NCBI GenBank assembly: GCA_900469475.1
Contig: UBXG01000008.1
Location: 62,526 to 126,525, forward strand
Length of the DNA: 64,000 bases
Source: Hyphomicrobiales bacterium
GTDB taxonomy: Bacteria; Pseudomonadota; Alphaproteobacteria; Rhizobiales; Rhizobiaceae
Direction: 5' to 3'
Below, piece by piece: positions 45,443 through 54,156 of the stretch; positions within the stretch are counted from its first letter, which is position 1, and each line of letters starts with the position of its first letter. The position numbers and the translations under genes are program-made. A model generated the notes under the pieces. That model searched no databases and was not told where the DNA came from. It worked only from the letters and a program-made list of their open reading frames with translations.

Positions 45443-46702
45443 ATGCGGAAGAAAATACTGGTGGTCCTGAAAGGCTATCCCCGCCTGTCGGAAACCTTCA
45501 TCGCGCAGGAGTTGCTCGGCCTGGAGAAGGCTGGCTTCGACCTGACGCTGATCTCGATGCGCAAACCCACTGATAAGAAGCGCCATCCTGTCCATGACGA
45601 GATCAAGGCGCGCGTCGTCTATCTGCCGGAATATCTGCACGACGAACCGCTGAGAGTGCTTCGCGCCTTCTTTGCCGGCATCGGCAAGCCTGGGTTCAAG
45701 CCGCTCCTGAAGCAGTTCTGGGCCGATCTCAAACGGGATATCACACCGAACCGAGTGCGGCGTTTTGGTCAGGCCTTGGTGCTGGCGCATGAATGGCCTG
45801 ACGGCGGTGAATGGCTGCATGCGCACTTTATCCACACGCCGGCCTCGGTAACCTCCTATACCAGCATCATGACCGGTATCCCCTGGACGTGTTCGGCGCA
45901 TGCCAAGGACATCTGGACGTCGCCCGACTGGGAGCTTTCGGAAAAACTCGGCCGCGCCCGCTGGACTGTGACCTGCACACGGACCGGTTTCGAGCATATG
46001 CGCGATCTGATCGGGGCGGGCGACAAGGTTTATCTGAGCTATCACGGTCTAGATCTCGATCGCTTCGATCCTTTCGCCGGCGAACATTCTGGCCGCGATG
46101 GCAGCGACGCTTCCGATCCCGCTTTCCTTCTCAGTGTCGGTCGGGCGGTCGAGAAGAAGGGATACGACGTGCTGCTGAAGGCGCTGGCGCTGCTTCCCGG
46201 CGACCTCAACTGGCGTTTCACTCATATCGGCGGCGGTGACGGTCTGACGAAATTGAAAGCCTTGGCCGATACGCTCGGGATTGCCGATCGCATCACCTGG
46301 AAGGGCGCGCTGGCACAGGAAGAGGTGCTCGCCCATTATCGTCAGGCCGATATCTTCGCGCTCGCCTGTCGAGTGGCCGCCGACGGCGATCGCGACGGGC
46401 TGCCGAACGTGCTCGTCGAGGCCTCGAGCCAGCGTCTTGTCTGCGTATCCACTAATATTTCCGGCGTCCCCGAACTACTCGAAGATGGTACGAACGGTCT
46501 CGTTGTTCCCCCGGAGGACCCGCAGGCACTTGCCGTGGCGCTGGAATCCGCCATTCGCAACCCGGCGCAGCGCCACAGGCTGGGTGAGGCGGCCGAAAGG
46601 CGGGTGCGCGAGCATTTCGACTATCACGCCAGCATCCGGCAGCTGACCGGGCTGTTCGAGGCGCAATGGCAGAAAGAAGATCAATGGCGGAAATCCGCGT
46701 GA
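45443..46702 (+). CDS. Glycosyltransferase family 4 protein
   Basis: The 419-residue GT-B protein opens with KILVVLKGYPRLSETFIAQELLGLEKAGFD, a beginning common in exopolysaccharide-type GT4 enzymes. Its donor domain contains LLSVGRAVEKKGYDVLLKAL, and DGDRDGLPNVLVEASSQRLVCVST carries the glutamate and acidic region expected for the nucleotide-sugar site. It starts 17 bases after the first MurG-like gene, and its end overlaps the next glycosyltransferase gene, so the three are one operon. The product is probably a surface or storage glycan, which is inference. Confidence 0.85.
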   Translation: MRKKILVVLKGYPRLSETFIAQELLGLEKAGFDLTLISMRKPTDKKRHPVHDEIKARVVYLPEYLHDEPLRVLRAFFAGIGKPGFKPLLKQFWADLKRDITPNRVRRFGQALVLAHEWPDGGEWLHAHFIHTPASVTSYTSIMTGIPWTCSAHAKDIWTSPDWELSEKLGRARWTVTCTRTGFEHMRDLIGAGDKVYLSYHGLDLDRFDPFAGEHSGRDGSDASDPAFLLSVGRAVEKKGYDVLLKALALLPGDLNWRFTHIGGGDGLTKLKALADTLGIADRITWKGALAQEEVLAHYRQADIFALACRVAADGDRDGLPNVLVEASSQRLVCVSTNISGVPELLEDGTNGLVVPPEDPQALAVALESAIRNPAQRHRLGEAAERRVREHFDYHASIRQLTGLFEAQWQKEDQWRKSA

Positions 46703-47844
46703 CGGCCTCGTATAGCCAACCCTTGCGGGTCTTTTTCTACGTTCAGCATCTGCTCGGTATTGGCCATCTGGCGCGGGCCAGCCGCATTGCCAGCGCTCTG
46801 GCGAAAGACGGCTGCCAGGTGACGGTGGTCACAGGCGGCGTGCCGGTCAACGGATTTCCCGGCGCGGATGTTACCTCGTTGACATTGCCGGCCGTGGTTG
46901 CCAGCAGCGCCGGTTTTTCCGGCCTCGCCGATCAGTCAGGCAACCCGGTCGGCGAAGAGTTTCTGTCCCGCCGGCGGGATCTTCTTCTCGAGGCCTTCCG
47001 GCAGGCTGCACCCGATGTTGTTGTTATCGAGGCTTTTCCCTTCGGCCGCAGGCAGATGCGTTTCGAGCTCCTGCCGCTGCTCGATGCCATTTCTGAAGCC
47101 GATCCGAAGCCGAGGCTCTACACCTCGGTGCGCGATATCTTGCAGCAGCAGAAGAAACCGGGGCGCGATGAAGAGACGGTCGGCCTCCTGCGGGATCACT
47201 TCGATGGCGTGCTCGTTCACGGCGATCCGCATTTCGTCCGGCTGGAGGAGACCTTTCCCTTGACCGAGGCAATCGCCGACAAGATCATCTATACAGGTCT
47301 TGTCGCACCCGCTTTGCCGCCGGAACCGGTCGAAACCTTCGACATCGTCGTTTCGGCCGGCGGCGGTGCTGTCGGGCGTGATCTCATCCGCGCCTCGTTG
47401 GAAGCGGCAAGCCGCGTGGCGAGAGATCGCCGCTGGCTCTTGATCGCCGGGCCGAACCTGCCGGAGCAGGATTACGCCGATCTTGCCATGGATGCGCCGG
47501 GCAATGTCGAGCTCGTTCGCTTCCGCAAGGATTTTCCCTCCCTTTTGCGTGGCGCCGAGCTTTCGATTTCGCAGGCCGGCTATAATACGGTCGGTGATCT
47601 TCTGGTGGCCGGCTGCCGCGCCATTCTGGTTCCTTTCACCGCCGGCGGCGAGACGGAGCAGTCCGTCAGGGCCGAACGGCTGGAGAGATTGGGGCTGGCC
47701 TTGGCTCTGCCGGAGGCAGGATTGACGACGGATATGCTGGTCGACGCCGTGAAGACGGCGCTATCGTGCCCGAAGCCAGGCAACCCGGATATAGATCTCG
47801 GCGGTGCCGCCAGAACATCTGCCATTCTGAGTGATAGCAGGTAG
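46666..47844 (+). CDS. MurG-like glycosyltransferase (second copy type)
   Basis: The 392-residue protein has the same layout as the product of 44211-45425: RVFFYVQHLLGIGHLARASRIASAL at the front and IVVSAGGGAVGRDLI, LLIAGPNLPEQDY and LSISQAGYNTVGDLLVAGCRAILVPF in the donor domain. The match suggests two related enzymes acting on the same glycan. Two starts are possible, ATG 46666 (GAGG four bases upstream) and ATG 46684. The gene overlaps the preceding GT4 gene by 37 bases if the first is used. The degenerate ABC gene follows after 237 bases. Confidence 0.75.
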   Translation: MAERRSMAEIRVTASYSQPLRVFFYVQHLLGIGHLARASRIASALAKDGCQVTVVTGGVPVNGFPGADVTSLTLPAVVASSAGFSGLADQSGNPVGEEFLSRRRDLLLEAFRQAAPDVVVIEAFPFGRRQMRFELLPLLDAISEADPKPRLYTSVRDILQQQKKPGRDEETVGLLRDHFDGVLVHGDPHFVRLEETFPLTEAIADKIIYTGLVAPALPPEPVETFDIVVSAGGGAVGRDLIRASLEAASRVARDRRWLLIAGPNLPEQDYADLAMDAPGNVELVRFRKDFPSLLRGAELSISQAGYNTVGDLLVAGCRAILVPFTAGGETEQSVRAERLERLGLALALPEAGLTTDMLVDAVKTALSCPKPGNPDIDLGGAARTSAILSDSR

Positions 47845-48081
47845 ACACCTGCGCGGCTGATATTGGAGACATCCTGTCGTTTTATCTTCCTGGATTCCCG
47901 CAATCTTGTGATATAAATCGAAAAATCGATGAATCGGGAGGAGCGTGGACGAAGGACCGGGCGGCGTCCCTTTTCACATATGGGGCCACGTATCCGTAAC
48001 GAAACCTTCCCGCATCTCTGCAACATTGGTGCCGGCATCACGCCGGTGCTGGGCGTTGAATTTGAAAGCCTGCAGTAAGCA

Positions 48082-50796
48082 ATGGAAAAAAGCCTAGCAC
48101 GCTACATTTGGTCGAATACCCGGCTGGAGCAGATCTGGATACTGCTCGTCGTCGCGGCCTCGATGATCCCGTACTTCCTGTCCTTCGACTTGCCGAAGCA
48201 GATCGTCAACGGGCCTATCCAGGGCAAGGGTTTCGAACATCCCGGCGACACGCAGACCTTCATGCACATCGCCTTCAATGTGCCGCTCATCGGCCATGTC
48301 GAAATTTTTCAGGGCGTGCAGCTGACGCGCATGTCGATGCTCGTTGCACTGAGCATGGTATTTCTGGCACTCGTCGTGCTCAACGGCCTCTTCAAACTCT
48401 ATATCAATACCTACAAGGGGCGGCTCGGCGAGCGCATGCTCCGCCGTATTCGATTCGAGCTGATCGATCGCGTGTTGCGGTTTCCGCCGTCCCATTTCAA
48501 GCGGGTCAAGCCCGCCGAAATCGCAACCATGATCAAGGATGAGGTGGAGCCGATGGGCGGCTTCACCGGCGATGCCTTCGTGCAGCCGGCGCTTCTCGGC
48601 GGCCAGGCGGTGACGGCGCTCGTCTTCATCATCATGCAGAATTTCTGGCTCGGCATGATCGCCGCGGCAATTGTCGCCGTACAGGCGATCGTCATTCCGC
48701 GCATGCGCAAGCGGCTTCTGGAGCTCGGGCGCCAGCGGCAGCTGACGGCACGCGAGCTTTCCGGCCGTGTCGGCGAAATCGTCGATGGCATCGGCACCAT
48801 CCATGCCAACGATACGACAAACCTGGAGCGCGCCGATATTGCACACCGGCTCGGATTGATCTTCTCGATCCGCTACGATCTCTACCAGTGGAAGTTCCTG
48901 GTCAAATTCATCAATAACTTCCTCGCTCAGGTGACGCCGTTTCTGTTCTACCTGATCGGCGGTTTCCTGGCGTTACAGGGTCGCTTGGACATCGGTCAGC
49001 TCGTCGCCGTCATCAATGCCTATAAGGATCTGCCAGGGCCGCTGAAGGAGCTGATCGACTGGGATCAATCGCGTCAGGACGTTCAGGTAAAATACAATCA
49101 GGTGGTCGAACAGTTCAGCGTCGACCATCTGATCGATCCGAAAATCCAGGCGGTTTCGCCCGCACCCGCGGCCCGCATAACCCATTCTCTCGTCGCAACC
49201 AACGTCACCATCGTCGATGACAGCGGTGCGCGCGTGCTGGATCACGTTTCGGTTGAAATTCATCCCGGCGAAAGGGTGGCGATCGTTGGCGACAGCGGTG
49301 CGGGCGGCGAATATCTTGCAGAGGCATTCGGTCGCCTGACCTGGCCGGATAGCGGCCGCATCTCGATCGACGGCCACGATATTCTGGAACTGCCGGAATC
49401 CCTCATCGGGCGACGCATCGCCTACGCCTCCTCCGAAACGTTCTTCTTTCACGGTACCTTGCGCAGCAATCTGCTCTATGGTCTCAAGCATGCGCCGCTC
49501 GCTGCCCCCGTCTACAGCGAGGATGAGGCGGCAAAGGTCAAATGGAGCATGGCCGAGGCACGTCGTGCGGCCAATCCGGAATTCGATCTCAATAGCGACT
49601 GGGTGGATTATGCCGCCGCCGGTGCAACGGGGCCGGATGATATCTATTCCGCAATCCGTCCGGTTCTCGATGCCGTCGCCATGTCGCAGGATATTTTCGA
49701 CATGGCCTTGCGCTCGAATGTCGATGCGGCCACACACCAGGATCTGACGTCGCGCATCGTCGAACTGCGGCAGGCATTGCGGTCCCGGCTTGAGGAGGAA
49801 AAGCTCGAGGATCTCGTGGTTCCCTTCGAGTTCGATGCTTACAATCCGCAGGCGACGGTCGGTGAAAATCTGCTTTTCGGTACGTTGAAACGGCCGCAGA
49901 TGACCAATCGCAAGCTGGCGGCTCATCCCTATTTCCGGCAGATATTCGCCGAAACCGGTCTGGTATCCGATTTGTACGATATGGGCCTGGAGATTGCCGA
50001 AAACGCGGTCGAACTCTTCACGGACCTGCCGCCGGACCATCCGTTCTTCCAGCAGCTGACCTTCATGACAGCGGAGGACATCCCGACCTATGAGGCGCTG
50101 CTGCAGAAGCTGAACGGCAAGGGCTATGAGGCGGCTACCGACGACGAGCGTGCGGCCATCATCCGCCTGAGCTTCTCCTATATCGAACCGCGTCACCGCT
50201 TCGGTCTCCTGACGCAGGTGCTCATGGAAAAGATCGTGCAGGCGCGCGCGAAGTTCTACGAGAATATTCCAGCCGATCTTGCCAAGGTCATCGAGCGCTA
50301 CGATCCGGAGCGCTTCACTGCGTCGGCGACCCTGATGGACAACGTGCTGTTCGGTCGCATCGCGCATCAGCAGGCGAATGCGCCGGAGCGCATCCACCAG
50401 ATCATGTATGATGTGTTCGGGCGTCTCGGCATGCATGACGGCGTTCTGTCGATCGGGCTGGATTTCGACGTCGGCTCGGGCGGCAAGCGCTTGACAAACG
50501 TGCAGCGCCAGAAACTCAATCTCGGTCGCGCCCTTTTGAAACGTGCCGATTACATCATCTGCAATCGCCCGCTGCCGGCGCTCGACCATCGTGTTCAGGA
50601 TCAGATTGCCAGGGCCATTCTGGGCGAACTCCATAGCGGCGACTATGCGCCGGCGATCATCTGGGTTCTTTCCAATCCCAGTTTTGCCGAATTGTTTGAC
50701 CGTGTGCTGGTTTTCGATCACGGCAGTCTCGTTGAAAACGGCTCTACCACTGATCTTTTAGAGAAAAACGGTATGTTCAAAGAACTGTTATCGTAA
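48082..50796 (+). CDS. ABC exporter-like protein with degenerate, interrupted nucleotide-binding domain
   Basis: The 904-residue protein has an exporter-type membrane domain (about residues 15-330, six segments, with RLGERMLRRIRFELIDRVLRFPPSHFK). An ABC-like domain follows from about 365. Every catalytic motif is altered. Walker A at 403-410 reads GDSGAGGE, lacking the lysine and serine/threonine. The Q-loop reads ASSETFFFHG without glutamine. The signature position reads LTNVQ (804-808). The Walker B region reads IICNRPLPALD, lacking the aspartate and glutamate. The H-loop reads LSNPS without histidine. About 330 residues are inserted between Q-loop and signature. The frame is intact over 2.7 kb, so it is not a decaying gene. 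It probably cannot hydrolyse ATP by the usual route and may be a regulator, scaffold or partner-dependent exporter. It sits between three glycosyltransferase genes and a cyclic-nucleotide-binding gene. Confidence 0.8.
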   Translation: MEKSLARYIWSNTRLEQIWILLVVAASMIPYFLSFDLPKQIVNGPIQGKGFEHPGDTQTFMHIAFNVPLIGHVEIFQGVQLTRMSMLVALSMVFLALVVLNGLFKLYINTYKGRLGERMLRRIRFELIDRVLRFPPSHFKRVKPAEIATMIKDEVEPMGGFTGDAFVQPALLGGQAVTALVFIIMQNFWLGMIAAAIVAVQAIVIPRMRKRLLELGRQRQLTARELSGRVGEIVDGIGTIHANDTTNLERADIAHRLGLIFSIRYDLYQWKFLVKFINNFLAQVTPFLFYLIGGFLALQGRLDIGQLVAVINAYKDLPGPLKELIDWDQSRQDVQVKYNQVVEQFSVDHLIDPKIQAVSPAPAARITHSLVATNVTIVDDSGARVLDHVSVEIHPGERVAIVGDSGAGGEYLAEAFGRLTWPDSGRISIDGHDILELPESLIGRRIAYASSETFFFHGTLRSNLLYGLKHAPLAAPVYSEDEAAKVKWSMAEARRAANPEFDLNSDWVDYAAAGATGPDDIYSAIRPVLDAVAMSQDIFDMALRSNVDAATHQDLTSRIVELRQALRSRLEEEKLEDLVVPFEFDAYNPQATVGENLLFGTLKRPQMTNRKLAAHPYFRQIFAETGLVSDLYDMGLEIAENAVELFTDLPPDHPFFQQLTFMTAEDIPTYEALLQKLNGKGYEAATDDERAAIIRLSFSYIEPRHRFGLLTQVLMEKIVQARAKFYENIPADLAKVIERYDPERFTASATLMDNVLFGRIAHQQANAPERIHQIMYDVFGRLGMHDGVLSIGLDFDVGSGGKRLTNVQRQKLNLGRALLKRADYIICNRPLPALDHRVQDQIARAILGELHSGDYAPAIIWVLSNPSFAELFDRVLVFDHGSLVENGSTTDLLEKNGMFKELLS

Positions 50797-50849
50797 TATC
50801 CTATCTCGACAGTGGCGTCTGGGGCCGAACACTGGGGGTATTGAAGCTC

Positions 50850-51326
50850 ATGCTTCTGAAGGATGAAGTTGAAATGCTGAAGCGGGTGCCGATTTTTTCG
50901 CGCATCGCACCCGCGAAATTGAAACTTTTGGCGTTCACGTCCGATCGTGTCAGCTACAATGCTGGCCAAACCCTGTTTCATCAGGGCGATCAAGGTGACG
51001 CGGCCTATGTTGTTCTTTCAGGGACTGCTGATATTCTAGTCGATAGCCCGGCCGGCGAGATCAAGGTTGCCGAAGTCGACGTCAATTCCATCGTTGGCGA
51101 GATTGCCATCCTCTGCGATGTCTCTCGTACAGCCACGGTGAAAGCGACTTCTAGGCTTGAAGCGCTGAAAATCAGCAAGGAACATTTCCTGAAGCTGCTC
51201 AGCGATTTCCCGGAAATGGCCGTCGAGATCATGCGCGTGCTGGCAGACCGCCTCAACCACACGACCTCGGAACTGACCGCCGTTCGCAGCCGCCTCGACC
51301 AGCCGCAGTCGATGTCCACCCATTGA
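50850..51326 (+). CDS. Stand-alone cyclic-nucleotide-binding domain protein
   Basis: The 158-residue protein is a single CRP-type beta-barrel domain without any DNA-binding helix-turn-helix. The phosphate-binding cassette reads VGEIAILCDVSRTATVKA and keeps the glutamate and arginine that contact ribose and phosphate in CRP, so it should bind cAMP or cGMP. It starts 53 bases after the degenerate ABC gene on the same strand and is probably co-transcribed. ATG 50850 and TTG 50841 are both possible starts. The likely role is to link cyclic nucleotide level to the neighbouring proteins, which is inference. Confidence 0.82.
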   Translation: MLLKDEVEMLKRVPIFSRIAPAKLKLLAFTSDRVSYNAGQTLFHQGDQGDAAYVVLSGTADILVDSPAGEIKVAEVDVNSIVGEIAILCDVSRTATVKATSRLEALKISKEHFLKLLSDFPEMAVEIMRVLADRLNHTTSELTAVRSRLDQPQSMSTH

Positions 51327-51450
51327 GATTGAGGGGCTAGGTGAGCGGGCTTTTGAGAGGCAGGCGCCCCTTTGATATCGCTTATCCATTAGTACCGTAG
51401 AGTTGAACGCGAAACTGACTCCTTCAGTCTCGCGCTCGGTAGCCGGCGTC

Positions 51451-52593
51451 TCAAATCAGCCCACGTCGAGCAAGATTGCGCATCAGATGCGAGGCGCCGA
51501 ACGTCCATGGCGCGCATTCGGTCGACAGCAGCACGCGGTTGCGCAGCGCTCCGAGCTTGTCGTTCGAGATGGTGACGACGTCGCCGACCTTATGAGTGAA
51601 GCCCTGACCGGGCGTGTCGCGATCCTCAACGGGTGCAAATAGCGTTCCCATAAAGAGCACGAAGCCATCGGGATACTGATGATGACGGCCGATGGTCTGC
51701 GAGACGAGATCTAGCGGATCACGGCTGATCTCCTTCATCGACGAGCGACCATGCAGCACATAGCCGTCCTCACCTTCGACCTTGAGGTCGAGATCGGCGT
51801 TGCGAACGTCATCGAGAGAGTAAGTCTCATCGAACAGGCGGATGAAAGGCCCGATCGAGCAGGAGGCGTTGTTGTCCTTGGCCTTGCCGAGCAGCAAGGC
51901 AGACCGGCCTTCGACATCGCGCAGGTTGACGTCGTTGCCGAGGGTGGCGCCCTTGACCCGGCCCTGGCTATCGACGGCAAGCACGATTTCCGGCTCGGGA
52001 TTGTTCCATTTGGAGATCGGATGCAGGCCGACATCCGCACCTTGCCCGACGGAGGACATGACCTGCGACTTGGAAAAGACTTCCGCATCCGGCCCAATGC
52101 CGACTTCGAGATATTGCGACCAGACACCTTCCTCGATCAGCGCTGCCTTGACCTTGGCGGCCTCCGGCGAACCCGCCTTCAAGTTGCGCAGGCTGTCGCC
52201 GATCAGCGCCGTCACCTTGCCGCGGATCGCTTCGGCAAGGTCCGGATTGCCGGCTGCGCGCTCTTCGATGACGCGCTCCAGCATCGAGCGGGCAAAGGTC
52301 ACGCCGCAGGCCTTGATCGCCTGCAGATCGATGGGGGCGAGAAGATGGACGGATGCGGCATCAGCCCTGGCAGTCAGCAAATCATCAAGCTTTGCGACGG
52401 CCTCGCCTTTTTGCGCGCGCACGAAAGCGACCGGATCGTCCTTCTCCAGCAGGTCGCGCATGGTCGGCGCGTCCTTCGAGGTGATGTCATAGAGCGTGCC
52501 ATCGCGAAGGGTGACGAGGGCAGGACCTTCCACATCCGGGCGCCAGATGCGGCCGACAAAGGTTCCGGTAGTGAATGTATCTGAGCTCGCCAT
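51451..52593 (-). CDS. Fumarylacetoacetate hydrolase (FAH) family protein
   Basis: The 380-residue protein has a FAH C-terminal fold with KWNNPEPEIVLAVDSQGRVKGATLGNDVNLRDVEGRS, which holds metal-binding acidic residues, and VLFMGTLFAPVEDRD. FAH-family enzymes hydrolyse or dehydrate beta-diketo and keto-deoxy acids. In sugar loci they often act on 2-keto-3-deoxy sugar acids, so a role after the neighbouring glycosidases is plausible. It has its own upstream gap of 174 bases, with a terminator of the preceding operon inside it, so it is transcribed separately. Confidence 0.75.
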   Translation of the reverse strand: MASSDTFTTGTFVGRIWRPDVEGPALVTLRDGTLYDITSKDAPTMRDLLEKDDPVAFVRAQKGEAVAKLDDLLTARADAASVHLLAPIDLQAIKACGVTFARSMLERVIEERAAGNPDLAEAIRGKVTALIGDSLRNLKAGSPEAAKVKAALIEEGVWSQYLEVGIGPDAEVFSKSQVMSSVGQGADVGLHPISKWNNPEPEIVLAVDSQGRVKGATLGNDVNLRDVEGRSALLLGKAKDNNASCSIGPFIRLFDETYSLDDVRNADLDLKVEGEDGYVLHGRSSMKEISRDPLDLVSQTIGRHHQYPDGFVLFMGTLFAPVEDRDTPGQGFTHKVGDVVTISNDKLGALRNRVLLSTECAPWTFGASHLMRNLARRGLI

Positions 52594-52703
52594 CGTTCGT
52601 CTCCTCCAAACTGCGTGTGTTTTCTAACCCAGGCGAATGTGCTTTGCCATCCGTTATCGGGGTATATTCGCCTGCGTTTTGGATTTTCATTTTCTCCGGT
52701 GCG

Positions 52704-52742
52704 GTAAAAATGGAAGGCCCCGCGGCAGCACCGCGAGGCCTT
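52704..52742 (-). terminator. Rho-independent terminator of the melA-agp operon
   Basis: On the minus strand AAGGCC and CGCGG arms form a stem with one mismatch around a short loop (52714-52742), followed by a T-rich run (positions 52711 down to 52704). It lies 26 bases after the melA stop codon and before the FAH gene. Confidence 0.75.
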
Positions 52743-52767
52743 TGAGCCGCAAGCCGGGAGAGTGGCT

Positions 52768-54138
52768 TCAGGCGGCCTGAACCTTGCGATCGCCGCGTGC
52801 CCATTCCGGCAGCCAGTCGCCATGGGCCGCCAGCAATTCGTCGACAAGGGACCATATCTGATCGAGATCGAGTTCTGCTGCCGTATGTGGGTCCATCATC
52901 GCGGCGTGATAGATGTGCTCGCGGTTCTCGGTCATCAGAGCCTTTACAGTCAGTTCCTGCACGTTGATATTCGTGCGGATCAAGGCCGTCAGCTGTGGCG
53001 GCAGGTCGCCGACATAGGTCGGCTGGATGCCGGAGGCGTCGACCAGGCAGGCGACTTCGGCTGCGCAATTATAAGGCAGCGAGGTGATGCAGCCATTGTT
53101 GCGGACATTGCCGTAGATGACAGAGGGTTCGCCGGTCCAGACCGAATTGATGATCGAAGAGGCATATTCCTTCGACTGCTTGACCTCGATCTTTTCCGCC
53201 GTGCGATATTCCTCGGCCTGGTTCTTCCAGCGCGCCACCTGCTCGATGCAGCGCTTCGGATATTCGTCGAGCGGAATACCGAATTTCTCGATCAGGTCCT
53301 CGCGGCCTTCCTTGATGAAGTAGGGCGTATACTCAGCGAAATGCTCGGAGCTTTCGGTGACGAAGTAGCCGAGCCGGGTCAACATCTCGTAGCGCACCTT
53401 GTTCGGGCAGCGCGGGTTCCAGCCGGGCTTCGGTGCGCGTCCTTCGCGATAGGCACGCACGAGATCCGGATAGAGATTGCGGTAGGAACCATCGGGCTGG
53501 CGGTGCTCGAATTCGAGATAGAAGGCCATGTGGTTGATGCCGGCGGAACGATAGCGGATCTCGTCATAGGGAATGTCGAGATCGTGAGCCAGCTCCATCG
53601 CCGTGCCCTGCACGGAGTGGCAAAGGCCGACCTGCTTGATCGTTGGGTACTTCTCGCCGATCGCCCAGGTGTTGATCGCCATCGGGTTCACATATTGCAG
53701 CATGATCGCATTCGGGCAGACGGCGAGCATATCCTCGCAGATCTTCCACAGATGCGGAACCGTGCGCAGGCCGCGCATGATGCCGCCGACGCCGAGCGTG
53801 TCGGCGATCGTCTGGCGCAGGCCATATTTCTTCGGAACCTCGAAATCGGTGACCGTGCAGGGCTCGTAGCCGCCAATCTGGAAGGCGACGACGACGAAAT
53901 GTGCGCCGTCAAGCGCCTTGCGCTGATCGGTAAAGGTCTCGACCGTGGCCGGAGCGCCAAGCGTCGAGGCGAGCTTGCGGGCAACGATGGCGCTTTCATC
54001 CAGCCGCTGCGGATTGATGTCCATCAGCGCGATCCTGGCTCCTGCCAGGGCCGGGCGCTGCAAGACGTCGCCGATGATATTCTTCATGAAGACGGTCGAA
54101 CCGGCTCCGATAAATGTGATCTTGGGAGTGCCTGTCAT
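52768..54138 (-). CDS. melA: GH4 alpha-galactosidase MelA
   Basis: The 456-residue protein is very similar, as I recall it, to E. coli MelA over its whole length, for example in VVVAFQIGGYEPCTVTDFEV, VGLCHSVQGT and ESSEHFAEYTP. GH4 enzymes use NAD and a divalent metal, and the expected pieces are present: the N-terminal IGAGSTVF dinucleotide loop, the cysteine in LCHSVQGT and the histidine in GINHMAF. It hydrolyses alpha-galactosides such as melibiose and raffinose inside the cell. It is the last gene of the minus-strand operon headed by the second GH4 gene, 18 bases after the ATPase gene. Confidence 0.92.
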   Translation of the reverse strand: MTGTPKITFIGAGSTVFMKNIIGDVLQRPALAGARIALMDINPQRLDESAIVARKLASTLGAPATVETFTDQRKALDGAHFVVVAFQIGGYEPCTVTDFEVPKKYGLRQTIADTLGVGGIMRGLRTVPHLWKICEDMLAVCPNAIMLQYVNPMAINTWAIGEKYPTIKQVGLCHSVQGTAMELAHDLDIPYDEIRYRSAGINHMAFYLEFEHRQPDGSYRNLYPDLVRAYREGRAPKPGWNPRCPNKVRYEMLTRLGYFVTESSEHFAEYTPYFIKEGREDLIEKFGIPLDEYPKRCIEQVARWKNQAEEYRTAEKIEVKQSKEYASSIINSVWTGEPSVIYGNVRNNGCITSLPYNCAAEVACLVDASGIQPTYVGDLPPQLTALIRTNINVQELTVKALMTENREHIYHAAMMDPHTAAELDLDQIWSLVDELLAAHGDWLPEWARGDRKVQAA

Positions 54139-54156
54139 GTCAAAATCTCCTGAATG

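Noticed and set aside
47945..48097. Short frame of 50 codons starting at a GTG with a good GGGAGG site
   Set aside because: It overlaps the start of the ABC gene, ends in a basic low-complexity tail, and matches no known small protein. A leader peptide cannot be excluded.
48973..50721. Open frame of 582 codons on the minus strand
   Set aside because: It is antisense to the degenerate ABC gene, whose plus-strand frame has clear membrane and ABC-like features.
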